A stretch of DNA of 12,140 nucleotides from Sulfurovum sp. GTDB lineage: Bacteria > Campylobacterota > Campylobacteria > Campylobacterales > Sulfurovaceae. Of the stretch, positions 1-5,923 are shown piece by piece. The notes under the pieces were generated by a model. The model was not told where the DNA came from, did not search any database, and saw nothing but the letters and a program-made list of their open reading frames with translations. Position numbers and translations under genes: made by a program. The stretch covers positions 1 to 12,140 of the forward strand of contig JADGDL010000055.1 of the NCBI GenBank assembly GCA_016744875.1. The letters run 5' to 3'. How positions within the stretch are numbered: position 1 is the first letter of the stretch; each line of letters opens with the position of its first letter.

Positions 1-276
1 GGTTATTCTAGCTTGGCCTATATTCGTCGTTTCCCGTTTGATATGATCAAAATAGATAAATCCTTTATCTGTGACCTGGGAAAAAACGCGGAAGCCGAGG
101 CGATTGTCAGCGCCATGCTTGAGCTTGGCAAGGCGCTGGGCCTTCGTATGGTTGCAGAAGGGGTAGAGACTACGAAAGAGGCTACTATTTTAAAGACATT
201 AAATTGTGATTATGCACAAGGGTATTTGTATTCCAGACCATTACCGGTGAAAGAGTTTGAGGAGTTGTTGAATTAA
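1..276 (+). CDS. EAL-domain protein (c-di-GMP phosphodiesterase type), C-terminal 91 codons, 5' end outside window
   Basis: The frame is open from base 1 and reads GYSSLAYIRRFPFDMIKIDKSF, the stretch that directly follows the DDFGTG loop of EAL domains. Further on come the conserved AEGVET motif (catalytic-site Glu) and QGYLYSRPLP near the end. The Lys of IKIDKSF, the Glu of AEGVET and the Gln of QGY are all present, so the visible third of the active site looks intact. EAL domains hydrolyse cyclic di-GMP to pGpG, and many sit C-terminal to PAS, GGDEF or membrane sensor modules; whatever lies upstream cannot be seen. No true start is inside the window; the first ATG or TTG in frame would be internal to the domain. 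The gene converges on groEL, 36 bp away. GC is about 55% over 61-180 and about 32% over 181-240, an abrupt change inside one domain. Confidence 0.93.
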   Translation, partial: GYSSLAYIRRFPFDMIKIDKSFICDLGKNAEAEAIVSAMLELGKALGLRMVAEGVETTKEATILKTLNCDYAQGYLYSRPLPVKEFEELLN

Positions 277-281
277 GGTTT

Positions 282-305
282 GTAAGTGATATCTATATCA
301 CTTAC
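282..305. terminator. Perfect 10-bp hairpin between convergent EAL gene and groEL
   Basis: GTAAGTGATA (282-291) and TATCACTTAC (296-305) are exact reverse complements around a TCTA loop. It lies six bases after the EAL-gene stop and seven bases past the groEL stop, so it can form in both transcripts and probably marks both 3' ends. There is no proper U-tract on either side, so it may act as a 3'-end stabiliser or a weak terminator rather than a classical intrinsic one. Confidence 0.6.
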
Positions 306-312
306 AGGGATA

Positions 313-1944
313 TTACATCCCCATACCTGGCATTCCACCCATTGCAGACATATCTGGCACTGGTGTTGTCGCTTCTGGAATGTCTGAAACTGTTGCTTCA
401 GTAGTTAGAAGTAGGGAAGCTACAGAAGTGGCATTTTGAAGTGCTACTCTTGCTACCTTAAGCGGGTCAATGATACCTGCTTCCAACATATCAACATATT
501 CACCGGTTGCCGCATTAAATCCTAAGTTTGCATCAGTAGAATTGGAAACTTTATCTGCGATCACACCTGCATCAAACCCAGCATTTTGAGCGATTTGTTT
601 CATAGGTGCAAAAACTGCTCTTAAGATGATCTCGGAACCTACAGCTTCATCATTTATAAGATCAAGACTGACTGCTTGAGATGCTTTGATAAGTGCTGCT
701 CCACCACCAATAACGATACCTTCATCTACAGCCGCTTTAGTTGCAGAGAGTGCATCATCCACACGGTCTTTTTTCTCTTTCATTTCTGTTTCTGTTGCTG
801 CCCCAACTTTAATGACCGCGACACCACCTGCGAGTTTTGCAAGACGTTCTTGCAGTTTTTCTTTATCATATTCGCTTGTAGTGTTTTCCATTTGGATTCT
901 AATTTCATTGGTTCTGGCGATAACAGCGTCTTTATCACCTTTACCGTCTACAATGACAGTATTATCTTTATCTATTACAACTCTAGCTGCATGACCTAAG
1001 TCATTCAATGTTACTTTTTCAAGAGTGAGTCCAAGCTCTTCAGTGATGAGTGTAGCATGGGTTAAGATAGCAATGTCTTTAAGCATTTCTTTTTTTCTGT
1101 CACCAAATCCTGGTGCTTTGACTGCCGTGATATTGAGTACACCTTTCAGTTTGTTAAGTACTAAAGTTGAAAGAGCTTCTCCCTCAATGTCATCAGCAAT
1201 GATAAGAAGAGGTCTTCCGCTTTGTTGTACTTGCTCAAGAAGAGGTACAAGATCCTTAAGTGAAGCAAGTTTAGCATCAGTTAAAAGAATGATAGGTGTT
1301 TCAAGTTCACAAGTCATCTTCTCAGTATTGGTTACAAAATAAGGAGAAATATACCCTCTGTCAAACTGCATACCTTCAACCACTTCAAGATCATCATCTA
1401 TACCCTTTGCCTCTTCAACAGTGATCACACCATCTTTCCCTACTCTGTCCATCGCCTCAGCAATGAGGTCACCGATCACTGAGTCAGAATTCGCAGATAT
1501 AGTCGCAACCTGAGCGATCTCTTTTTTGTCTTTTACTTCTTTAGATATCTTTTGTAGTTCTTCAATAATAGCTGCAGATGCTTTGTCCATCCCACGTTTT
1601 ACTTCTATAGGATTAGCCCCTGCTGTGATGTTTCTAAGACCTTCTTTAAAAATAGAATGTGCAAGTACTGTGGCAGTCGTTGTGCCGTCACCTGCCTCAT
1701 CTGCAGTGTTAGATGCTACTTCTTTTACAAGTTGTGCTCCCATGTTCTCAAGGCTGTCTGAAAGTTCTATTTCTCTTGCGACTGAAACACCATCTTTTGT
1801 AATGTGCGGTGCACCGTAACTTTTTTGTATAAGTACATTTCGACCTCTTGGTCCCATCGTTACTTTAACCGCATCTGTTAGTTTTGTAACACCTTCAAAA
1901 AGTCCAGATCTTGCTTTATCTGAAAAAAATATTTCTTTGGCCAT
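313..1944 (-). CDS. groEL: GroEL, 60-kDa chaperonin
   Basis: The 543-residue protein has the family's normal length and is the cytoplasmic double-ring ATP-dependent folding chamber that works with the GroES lid. The nucleotide-binding signatures are visible: MGPRGRN at about 30-36, GDGTTT at 85-90 (catalytic Asp region) and DEGIVIGGGAAL near 410. The C-terminus is the usual flexible Gly-Gly-Met tail (GGMPGMGM). The ATG at 1942-1944 is preceded by an AAAGGA ribosome-binding site and gives the standard MAKEI start. It lies 120 bp downstream of groES, a much wider gap than usual, and may have its own promoter there as well as read-through from groES. No truncation or frameshift is seen. Confidence 0.99.
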   Translation of the reverse strand: MAKEIFFSDKARSGLFEGVTKLTDAVKVTMGPRGRNVLIQKSYGAPHITKDGVSVAREIELSDSLENMGAQLVKEVASNTADEAGDGTTTATVLAHSIFKEGLRNITAGANPIEVKRGMDKASAAIIEELQKISKEVKDKKEIAQVATISANSDSVIGDLIAEAMDRVGKDGVITVEEAKGIDDDLEVVEGMQFDRGYISPYFVTNTEKMTCELETPIILLTDAKLASLKDLVPLLEQVQQSGRPLLIIADDIEGEALSTLVLNKLKGVLNITAVKAPGFGDRKKEMLKDIAILTHATLITEELGLTLEKVTLNDLGHAARVVIDKDNTVIVDGKGDKDAVIARTNEIRIQMENTTSEYDKEKLQERLAKLAGGVAVIKVGAATETEMKEKKDRVDDALSATKAAVDEGIVIGGGAALIKASQAVSLDLINDEAVGSEIILRAVFAPMKQIAQNAGFDAGVIADKVSNSTDANLGFNAATGEYVDMLEAGIIDPLKVARVALQNATSVASLLLTTEATVSDIPEATTPVPDMSAMGGMPGMGM

Positions 1945-1968
1945 GTTTTATCCTTTAATGATATTTTA

Positions 1969-2000
1969 ATTCTATGTTAGAATAACGTGATATGTCACGT
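1969..2000 (-). promoter_or_regulatory. Candidate internal groEL promoter with overlapping inverted repeat
   Basis: On the minus strand a GTGACA box (1993-1998; one mismatch to TTGACA) is separated by 18 bp from TAGAAT (1969-1974; one mismatch to TATAAT). This would give a leader of about 18 nt that still contains the groEL ribosome-binding site. The -35 box lies inside the perfect inverted repeat ACGTGA-TATG-TCACGT (1985-2000), which looks like an operator or a short hairpin. The sequence match is direct; the function is inferred. The repeat resembles neither CIRCE nor the HspR (HAIR) consensus. Confidence 0.4.
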
Positions 2001-2008
2001 GAGCATTT

Positions 2009-2058
2009 CGCTGAGGAAAACCTAGCGTTAGCATAAGTGTATAGAACAAAGTCCTATA
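2009..2058 (-). other. Two stem-loops in the groES-groEL spacer
   Basis: In the minus-strand transcript, CGCTAGG-TTTT-CCT(C)AGCG (2009-2027) forms a 7-bp stem with one bulged C. Just upstream of it, TATAGGAC-TTT-GTTCTATA (2040-2058) forms an 8-bp stem with one G-U pair, starting seven bases after the groES stop. Neither is followed by a U-run. They could slow read-through, protect the groES 3' end or guide RNA processing between the two cistrons. The pairing is read from sequence; the role is unknown. Confidence 0.45.
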
Positions 2059-2064
2059 TACAGT

Positions 2065-2331
2065 TTATTTAATGAGTCCAAGCACTTCTTTGCTTAGTAA
2101 AATAAGATAGTCAGTACCTTCTATCGTAATTTCCATGCCTGAAAAGTTTGCAAATACAACAGTATCTCCTACATTAATACCATCTTCTATTGCATCAGGC
2201 CCCACAGCAGTTACTTTACCTTCAAGTGGTTTTTCTTTAGCTGTATCTGGTATGTATAGACCAGAAGCAGTCTGATTTGATTGCTCTTCACGTAAGACTA
2301 AAAGTCTGTCTTTCAATGGTTGAAATGCCAT
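2065..2331 (-). CDS. groES: GroES, 10-kDa co-chaperonin
   Basis: GroES forms the seven-subunit lid of the GroEL chamber in the cytoplasm. The 88-residue protein begins MAFQPLKDRLLVLR, has the mobile loop that docks on GroEL (about residues 15-34, with ASGLYIPDTAKEKP), then GKVTAVGPDA, the VGDTVVFANFSG strand, and ends YLILLSKEVLGLIK. This matches short bacterial GroES chains, which are a little shorter than the E. coli protein. The ATG at 2329-2331 has a GAAGGA ribosome-binding site. It is the first gene of the groES-groEL pair and is divergent from the tRNA-Met gene; their promoters share about 107 bp. Confidence 0.98.
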   Translation of the reverse strand: MAFQPLKDRLLVLREEQSNQTASGLYIPDTAKEKPLEGKVTAVGPDAIEDGINVGDTVVFANFSGMEITIEGTDYLILLSKEVLGLIK

Positions 2332-2361
2332 AGTTTATTCCTTCATTTGTTATGATTTAAC

Positions 2362-2388
2362 GTATTTTAACCACTTTACCTAAAATAC
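2362..2388 (-). promoter_or_regulatory. Candidate groES promoter -10 inside an inverted repeat
   Basis: GTATTTTA (2362-2369) and TAAAATAC (2381-2388) are exact reverse complements separated by 11 bp. Read on the minus strand, the groES-proximal arm contains TAAAAT (2364-2369), a plausible -10 box giving a leader of about 26 nt; no good -35 stands 17 bp upstream. A related half-site, GTATCTTTAG (2403-2412), lies further upstream. No CIRCE (HrcA) or HAIR (HspR) element was found, although these commonly control groESL in Campylobacterota. The repeat is AT-rich, so chance is a real alternative. Confidence 0.35.
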
Positions 2389-2390
2389 TA

Positions 2391-2419
2391 TTGACAATAA
2401 AGGTATCTTTAGCTAAAAT
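2391..2419 (+). promoter_or_regulatory. Sigma70 promoter of the tRNA-Met gene
   Basis: A perfect -35 TTGACA (2391-2396) is followed, after exactly 17 bp, by -10 TAAAAT (2414-2419; one mismatch). Transcription would start near 2426, about 13 bases before the mature tRNA. The C-rich stretch between -10 and start is the kind of discriminator often seen at stable-RNA promoters. This is the only promoter in the window with a consensus -35 box. Confidence 0.8.
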
Positions 2420-2438
2420 TCCACCCTCTTCAAAACAT

Positions 2439-2515
2439 GTCAAGGTAGCTCAGCTGGTTAGAGCGCTGGTCTCATAAGCCGGAGGTCGAGGGTTCAAGTC
2501 CCTCTCTTGACACCA
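2439..2515 (+). tRNA. tRNA-Met (anticodon CAT), elongator type
   Basis: A full 77-nt cloverleaf with encoded CCA: acceptor stem GTCAAGG against TCTTGAC (one G-U pair), D-arm GCTCAGCTGGTTAGAGC, anticodon stem CTGGT/GCCGG with loop CTCATAA (anticodon CAT), variable loop AGGTC, T-arm GAGGG-TTCAAGT-CCCTC, discriminator A and CCA. Position 1 is G paired with C72, and the anticodon stem lacks the three stacked G-C pairs of initiators, so it is not tRNA-fMet. A CAT anticodon can also belong to tRNA-Ile2 (C34 changed to lysidine by TilS). The A-U pairs in the acceptor stem and the overall look favour elongator Met, but this is not fully settled from sequence alone. The anticodon stem has two G-U pairs. 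Confidence 0.93.
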
Positions 2516-2625
2516 CTTTCTGAACAAAATAAAAGAAAAATCACAAAAAATTATACATAACTATCAACTTTTTCCGTAAAATAACTGTAACTTTTAAATA
2601 TTTAAGATTAAAAAATATAAAATAA

Positions 2626-2634
2626 TGGTATTCT
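2626..2634 (+). promoter_or_regulatory. Candidate extended -10 promoter of the 2688 beta-barrel gene
   Basis: TGG-TATTCT (2626-2634) is an extended -10 box (TGn plus a hexamer with two mismatches to TATAAT) in a very AT-rich stretch, without a clear -35. Transcription would begin near 2641, leaving a leader of about 47 nt that contains ATGCA-GAAGA-TGCAT (2644-2658, a small inverted repeat) and the strong GGAGGA ribosome-binding site. The rest of 2516-2625, between the tRNA and this box, holds A-runs and no recognisable terminator. Confidence 0.4.
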
Positions 2635-2687
2635 AACTGTTAGATGCAGAAGATGCATAATTTTAAAACAGGACGGAGGAGTTTAAA

Positions 2688-3215
2688 ATGATAAAGAAAT
2701 TAGTAATGGTACTTTTATGTACAGCGTTGGGTAGTTCACTGTATGCAGCTGAGCAGAGTTTTGGTAACAAAGGGTTTATAGGTCTAGAAGTTGGATATGG
2801 ATCAGTTGATGCTGACCTATTTACTGGTCAAAAACACAGTAGTGAAGATGTTGAATATGGTTTTCGTTTAGGTGCACAGTCTGCTGAATGGAGAACAATG
2901 TTTGTTTTCGATTATTATAAAAGTGATGATGATGATCAAACTGTTGAAAAAGGTTTTTTGATGGTTGATTACTTCTTTTTAGACAGTGATATAGATACGG
3001 TTGTAAGACCATATGTAGGTGGAAATGTAGGGTATGCTAACTATGAAAGTACACTTGTAGATGAATCTGGCCTTCTATATGGTGGACAAATTGGTATCGT
3101 GATGCGTGCTGGTGACTCTGTAGATATTGATTTAAGTTTCAGATATTCATTAGGTCAAGTAGATGCAGTGAATAATGTGAGTAGTATTACTTTGGGTATA
3201 AATTACCTATACTAG
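2688..3215 (+). CDS. Small outer-membrane beta-barrel protein, function unknown
   Basis: The 175-residue product starts with a typical signal peptide (MIKKLVMVLLCTALGSSLYA, cleavage likely at LYA-AEQ). The rest alternates hydrophobic and polar residues in short Gly/aromatic-rich strands (GFIGLEVGYGSV, EYGFRLGAQSA, MFVFDYYKS, GFLMVDYFFLD, VRPYVGGNVGYANYE, LYGGQIGIVMRAG, DIDLSFRYSLGQV) and ends ITLGINYLY. An aromatic residue at the C-terminus after a last amphipathic strand is the recognition signal for outer-membrane insertion. This suits an eight-stranded OmpA/Opa-like barrel. The ATG has a strong GGACGGAGGAG ribosome-binding site. It is followed after 21 bp by a lipoprotein gene in the same orientation, so the two are probably co-transcribed. 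The ligand or role cannot be read from the sequence. Confidence 0.8.
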   Translation: MIKKLVMVLLCTALGSSLYAAEQSFGNKGFIGLEVGYGSVDADLFTGQKHSSEDVEYGFRLGAQSAEWRTMFVFDYYKSDDDDQTVEKGFLMVDYFFLDSDIDTVVRPYVGGNVGYANYESTLVDESGLLYGGQIGIVMRAGDSVDIDLSFRYSLGQVDAVNNVSSITLGINYLY

Positions 3216-3236
3216 TTTTGGATAAGGAGTAAACTT

Positions 3237-3692
3237 ATGAAACGAAATAAATTATATAGTTTGATACTTGCTATTTCAGTATTAATATTTACGGGATGTA
3301 ATGATACAAAGGAAAATCCAGCTGCACCGACTGGTCCTTATGCTTTCATTAATGCGACTACGCCACTTACAATATATAAATATTCGAAAGAGATATCTGT
3401 CACACTAGTAAAATATGGTTTGGCAGAAGTTGGACAAACTGTACAAATGCTACCTTTTAATAGTAAGTATGGTGAAATCGTAAATTTGGTTGTTGAAACT
3501 GATGAAAACGGTAAAGCAGTATTTCAATACATACCACCAGAGTCAAGTGATCGTAAAGAAATCATAGGGCAAGATATTACTATTACAGCTGTCTTCGAAG
3601 ATCCTTCAGATGATTCAGGTGATGTATATGTAGATCCGGACGCAGCTCCAGTCATTATATTGACGCAAGATTTTCTTTTACAATTTCGCTAA
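3237..3692 (+). CDS. Small lipoprotein with Ig-like (Big_1-like) appearance
   Basis: The 151-residue product begins MKRNKLYSLILAISVLIFTGC: charged start, hydrophobic core and lipobox FTGC, with Cys21 the likely lipidated residue. The next residues are Asn-Asp, so outer-membrane sorting is possible but not certain. The body has the pattern of a bacterial Ig-like domain of the invasin/Big_1 kind: SVTLVKYGLAEVGQTVQMLP, then a GEIVNLVVETDENGKAVFQY strand pair with the typical T-D-x-N-G-x-A-x-F turn. The C-terminal part is acidic (DDSGDVYVDPDA). An AAGGAG ribosome-binding site stands well placed. It follows the beta-barrel gene by 21 bp and is followed by a hairpin, so the two form a closed unit. 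The domain call is by eye; the function is unknown. Confidence 0.75.
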   Translation: MKRNKLYSLILAISVLIFTGCNDTKENPAAPTGPYAFINATTPLTIYKYSKEISVTLVKYGLAEVGQTVQMLPFNSKYGEIVNLVVETDENGKAVFQYIPPESSDRKEIIGQDITITAVFEDPSDDSGDVYVDPDAAPVIILTQDFLLQFR

Positions 3693-3717
3693 TCTTTTGC
3701 GATACATATAAAGTATA

Positions 3718-3747
3718 GAATTGTACAGATCTCTTTCTGTACAATTC
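3718..3747 (+). terminator. Perfect 11-bp hairpin after the beta-barrel/lipoprotein unit
   Basis: GAATTGTACAG (3718-3728) and CTGTACAATTC (3737-3747) pair without a mismatch around an 8-nt loop. A flanking AGTATA/TATACT pair could extend it across an unpaired AACTTA. It is followed by AACTTATATACTT rather than a pure U-run, so termination strength is uncertain. The location between the lipoprotein stop and the serS promoter fits a transcript end. Confidence 0.65.
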
Positions 3748-3771
3748 AACTTATATACTTAAACTTTCCAC

Positions 3772-3777
3772 TATAAT
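3772..3777 (+). promoter_or_regulatory. serS -10 box
   Basis: A perfect TATAAT lies 30 bp before the serS start; transcription would begin near 3784. No recognisable -35 stands 16-18 bp upstream, in keeping with the weak -35 conservation of Campylobacterota promoters. The ribosome-binding site of serS is a modest TTAGGT, nine bases before the ATG. Confidence 0.55.
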
Positions 3778-3807
3778 TTCATAAATATTTCACATTAGGT
3801 AATTTTC

Positions 3808-5052
3808 ATGATAGACTTAAAATATCTTCAAAACAATTTTGATGAGGCATCTGCTAAATTGCAGAAAAAAGGTGTCGATACTACTACACTTGAAAACCTC
3901 CAAATACTTTTTACAGCACTTAAAGAGAGTAATGCAAAACTTGAGGCGATGAAAGCTGAACAGAACAGTATGTCTAAGCTTTTTGGGCAATACATGAAAG
4001 AGGGTAAAGATATCTCTGAGCTTAAAGCTAAGGTGGATGCTAATAAAGAGGCGATGGTTCCTTTTCAGGAAAAAGCCAGAGAATCAGAATCAGCACTATA
4101 TGCTGTTGCTCTTGCTATACCTAATTTTCCGGATGATACGGTACCTGAAGGTGAAGATGAAGAGGACAATGTAGAACTTCGAAAGGTGTTAGCCCCTAGA
4201 TCTTTTGATTTTAAACCTAAAGAGCATTGGGAACTTTCTGAGATCAATGGCTGGATAGACTTTGAACGTGGTGTGAAACTTGCTAAGTCTCGTTTTGCTG
4301 TACTACGTGGAGAGGCTTCAAGACTTGAGAGAGCACTTATTAACTTCTTCCTTGATACAAATACTCAAAAAGGTTTTGTGGAGCATTCTGTACCGTTTAT
4401 CAATAACTCTGCAATGTTACAGGGAACAGGACAATTGCCAAAGTTTGAAGATGATCTTTTTAAGATTGATGATGAAGATCTTTATCTTATCCCTACAGCA
4501 GAAGTACCGCTTACAAATATGTATAATGATGAGATTCTTACAGAAAAAGAACTTCCTTACCTTATGACAGGGTATACACCTTGTTTTAGAAAAGAAGCGG
4601 GTTCTGCAGGACGTGATACAAGAGGTATCATAAGACAACATCAGTTTAATAAAGTAGAAATGGTGGCTATAGCGCATCCAGATAAATCACAAGAAGTATT
4701 TGAGATGATGGTAGAGAATGCTTCTGATATGCTCACTGCGTTGGGATTACCACATAGAGTGGTAGAGCTTTGTTATGGGGATTTAGGTTTTTCAGCAGCT
4801 ACGACGATAGATTTGGAAGTCTGGTTACCTGGACAAAATCAATACCGCGAGATCTCTTCTATTTCCAATACAAGAGATTTTCAAGCAAGACGTGCAAAGA
4901 TCCGTTTTAAAGATGGAAAGAAAAATAGATTTGTACACACATTAAACGGTTCCTCCTTAGCTGTTGGTAGAACGATCGTAGCTATTATGGAAAATTATCA
5001 AAATGAAGATGGAACGATTGAAATTCCTGAAGTTTTAAAAAAATATATGTAA
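3808..5052 (+). CDS. serS: Seryl-tRNA synthetase
   Basis: This class II synthetase charges tRNA-Ser (and tRNA-Sec where present) with serine in the cytoplasm. The 414-residue protein has the usual length. Residues 1-100 form the N-terminal tRNA-binding arm, with a long charged helical hairpin (about 28-98). The catalytic core follows: QGTGQLPKF near 205-213 (motif 1 region), the TAE serine-binding triad at 230-232, motif 2 CFRKEAGSAGRDTRG at 259-273 (Arg261 and Glu263), REISSISNTRDFQARR at 347-362, and motif 3 GSSLAVGRTIVAIMEN at 381-396 with its ATP-binding Arg388. All key residues are present. The start MIDLKYL is standard for the family. A predicted outer-membrane gene follows after 16 bp and is probably co-transcribed. 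Confidence 0.98.
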   Translation: MIDLKYLQNNFDEASAKLQKKGVDTTTLENLQILFTALKESNAKLEAMKAEQNSMSKLFGQYMKEGKDISELKAKVDANKEAMVPFQEKARESESALYAVALAIPNFPDDTVPEGEDEEDNVELRKVLAPRSFDFKPKEHWELSEINGWIDFERGVKLAKSRFAVLRGEASRLERALINFFLDTNTQKGFVEHSVPFINNSAMLQGTGQLPKFEDDLFKIDDEDLYLIPTAEVPLTNMYNDEILTEKELPYLMTGYTPCFRKEAGSAGRDTRGIIRQHQFNKVEMVAIAHPDKSQEVFEMMVENASDMLTALGLPHRVVELCYGDLGFSAATTIDLEVWLPGQNQYREISSISNTRDFQARRAKIRFKDGKKNRFVHTLNGSSLAVGRTIVAIMENYQNEDGTIEIPEVLKKYM

Positions 5053-5068
5053 ATAAAGGTGGCTCAAA

Positions 5069-5863
5069 ATGTTGTTTAGAAATACATTTCTTCTTACAGT
5101 AGTATCTGTTGCTCTGTATGCTAATCCGTTAAAATTGGAATACTCGTATGGTGTACATGATTTTATAGTTGATAATGAATACCATACATTGGGAATAAAT
5201 GCAGGTATATACATGAATCAAACTAGTCAAAATGGTATGAATCATTCTGGATATTTTGAAGCATTGGTAGATTATGATAAAGAAGAGTTGGATCCTGATC
5301 ATATCCCTGTATGGTTTAGGGCTAACTATGAACTTGATAAAGTACTATTTCAAATCAATGAAAATTTTGACATTAAAGGTGTTTTTGATTTTGATTGGAA
5401 GATGAATACTGTAAGTTCAATAGAACAGAATTTGAAATCAGGACTAGGATTAGGATTTGACTATCATGCATCATCCATCTCCTTTGGTTTAAAAGTTTTG
5501 GGAGGTACGTACTACTTAGAACTAGATGATGATGTACCTGAAGAAAATGGGTATAATCGTGATGAGTTAGGTGGAGACTTTCAAGGAGCTTATGCTTTTG
5601 CTGCAAACATTGGTAACCAATTTACTGAAGATCTTTTTGCACAAATAGAGTATAGTGAATGGCATGATAATAATGAATGGTTAGAAAAATATTTAGCATT
5701 TAAAATAAAATATGATACTACACTGTGGAATAAAGATGCAAGTGTTCAATTTTCACTAGAGAACACAGAGTATAATTTATCGAGTTATGAAAAAGATGAT
5801 GTACCCATTCTCCCATGGAATGATGATATGTTAGTGAAACTTTCAGTACATATACCATTTTAG
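5069..5863 (+). CDS. Exported, probably outer-membrane beta-barrel protein, function unknown
   Basis: The 264-residue product has a short signal peptide (MLFRNTFLLTVVSVALYANP, cleavage likely after LYA). The mature part is rich in Tyr, Asp and Glu with alternating amphipathic strands (LKLEYSYGVHDF, HTLGINAGIYMN, SGYFEALVDYD, GLGLGFDYHA, SISFGLKVLGGTYYLEL, AFAANIGNQF, LFAQIEYSEW, LAFKIKYDTTLW, ASVQFSLENTEYN). It ends MLVKLSVHIPF; the C-terminal Phe is typical of outer-membrane barrels. Long acidic loops (DDDVPEENGYNRDELGGDF) would lie outside the cell. An AAGGTGG ribosome-binding site precedes the ATG, 16 bp after the serS stop. I do not recognise a named family. Pairing with serS looks like transcriptional convenience rather than shared function. 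Confidence 0.72.
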   Translation: MLFRNTFLLTVVSVALYANPLKLEYSYGVHDFIVDNEYHTLGINAGIYMNQTSQNGMNHSGYFEALVDYDKEELDPDHIPVWFRANYELDKVLFQINENFDIKGVFDFDWKMNTVSSIEQNLKSGLGLGFDYHASSISFGLKVLGGTYYLELDDDVPEENGYNRDELGGDFQGAYAFAANIGNQFTEDLFAQIEYSEWHDNNEWLEKYLAFKIKYDTTLWNKDASVQFSLENTEYNLSSYEKDDVPILPWNDDMLVKLSVHIPF

Positions 5864-5894
5864 GAATTTAGTTGTTCTCTAATATTCCTAAAAT
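5857..5894. terminator. Long hairpin overlapping the stop codon of the 5069 gene and facing leuA
   Basis: ATTTTAGGAAT (5857-5867) pairs exactly with ATTCCTAAAAT (5884-5894). Inside, TTAG (5868-5871) pairs with CTAA (5879-5882), leaving one bulged T and a 7-nt loop, for about 15 bp in total. The left arm contains the TAG stop of the upstream gene. leuA ends 30 bp further on the other strand, so the structure can serve both converging transcripts. The arm is AT-rich, and no extra U-run follows in either direction. Confidence 0.65.
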
Positions 5895-5923
5895 GAAGTG
5901 AAAATGTCAAGGGTTCATTTAAG

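Noticed and set aside
2332..2438. CIRCE or HAIR operator upstream of groES
   Set aside because: Looked for TTAGCACTC/GAGTGCTAA and CTTGAGT/ACTCAAG-like repeats on both strands; none is present even with a few mismatches.
2439..2515. Initiator tRNA-fMet
   Set aside because: G1 pairs with C72 and the anticodon stem lacks the three consecutive G-C pairs, so the CAT-anticodon tRNA is not an initiator. tRNA-Ile2 remains a minor possibility.
2516..2640. Further tRNA genes or a tRNA operon after tRNA-Met
   Set aside because: The DNA after the CCA end is very AT-rich and contains no second cloverleaf or GTTCRA T-loop motif.
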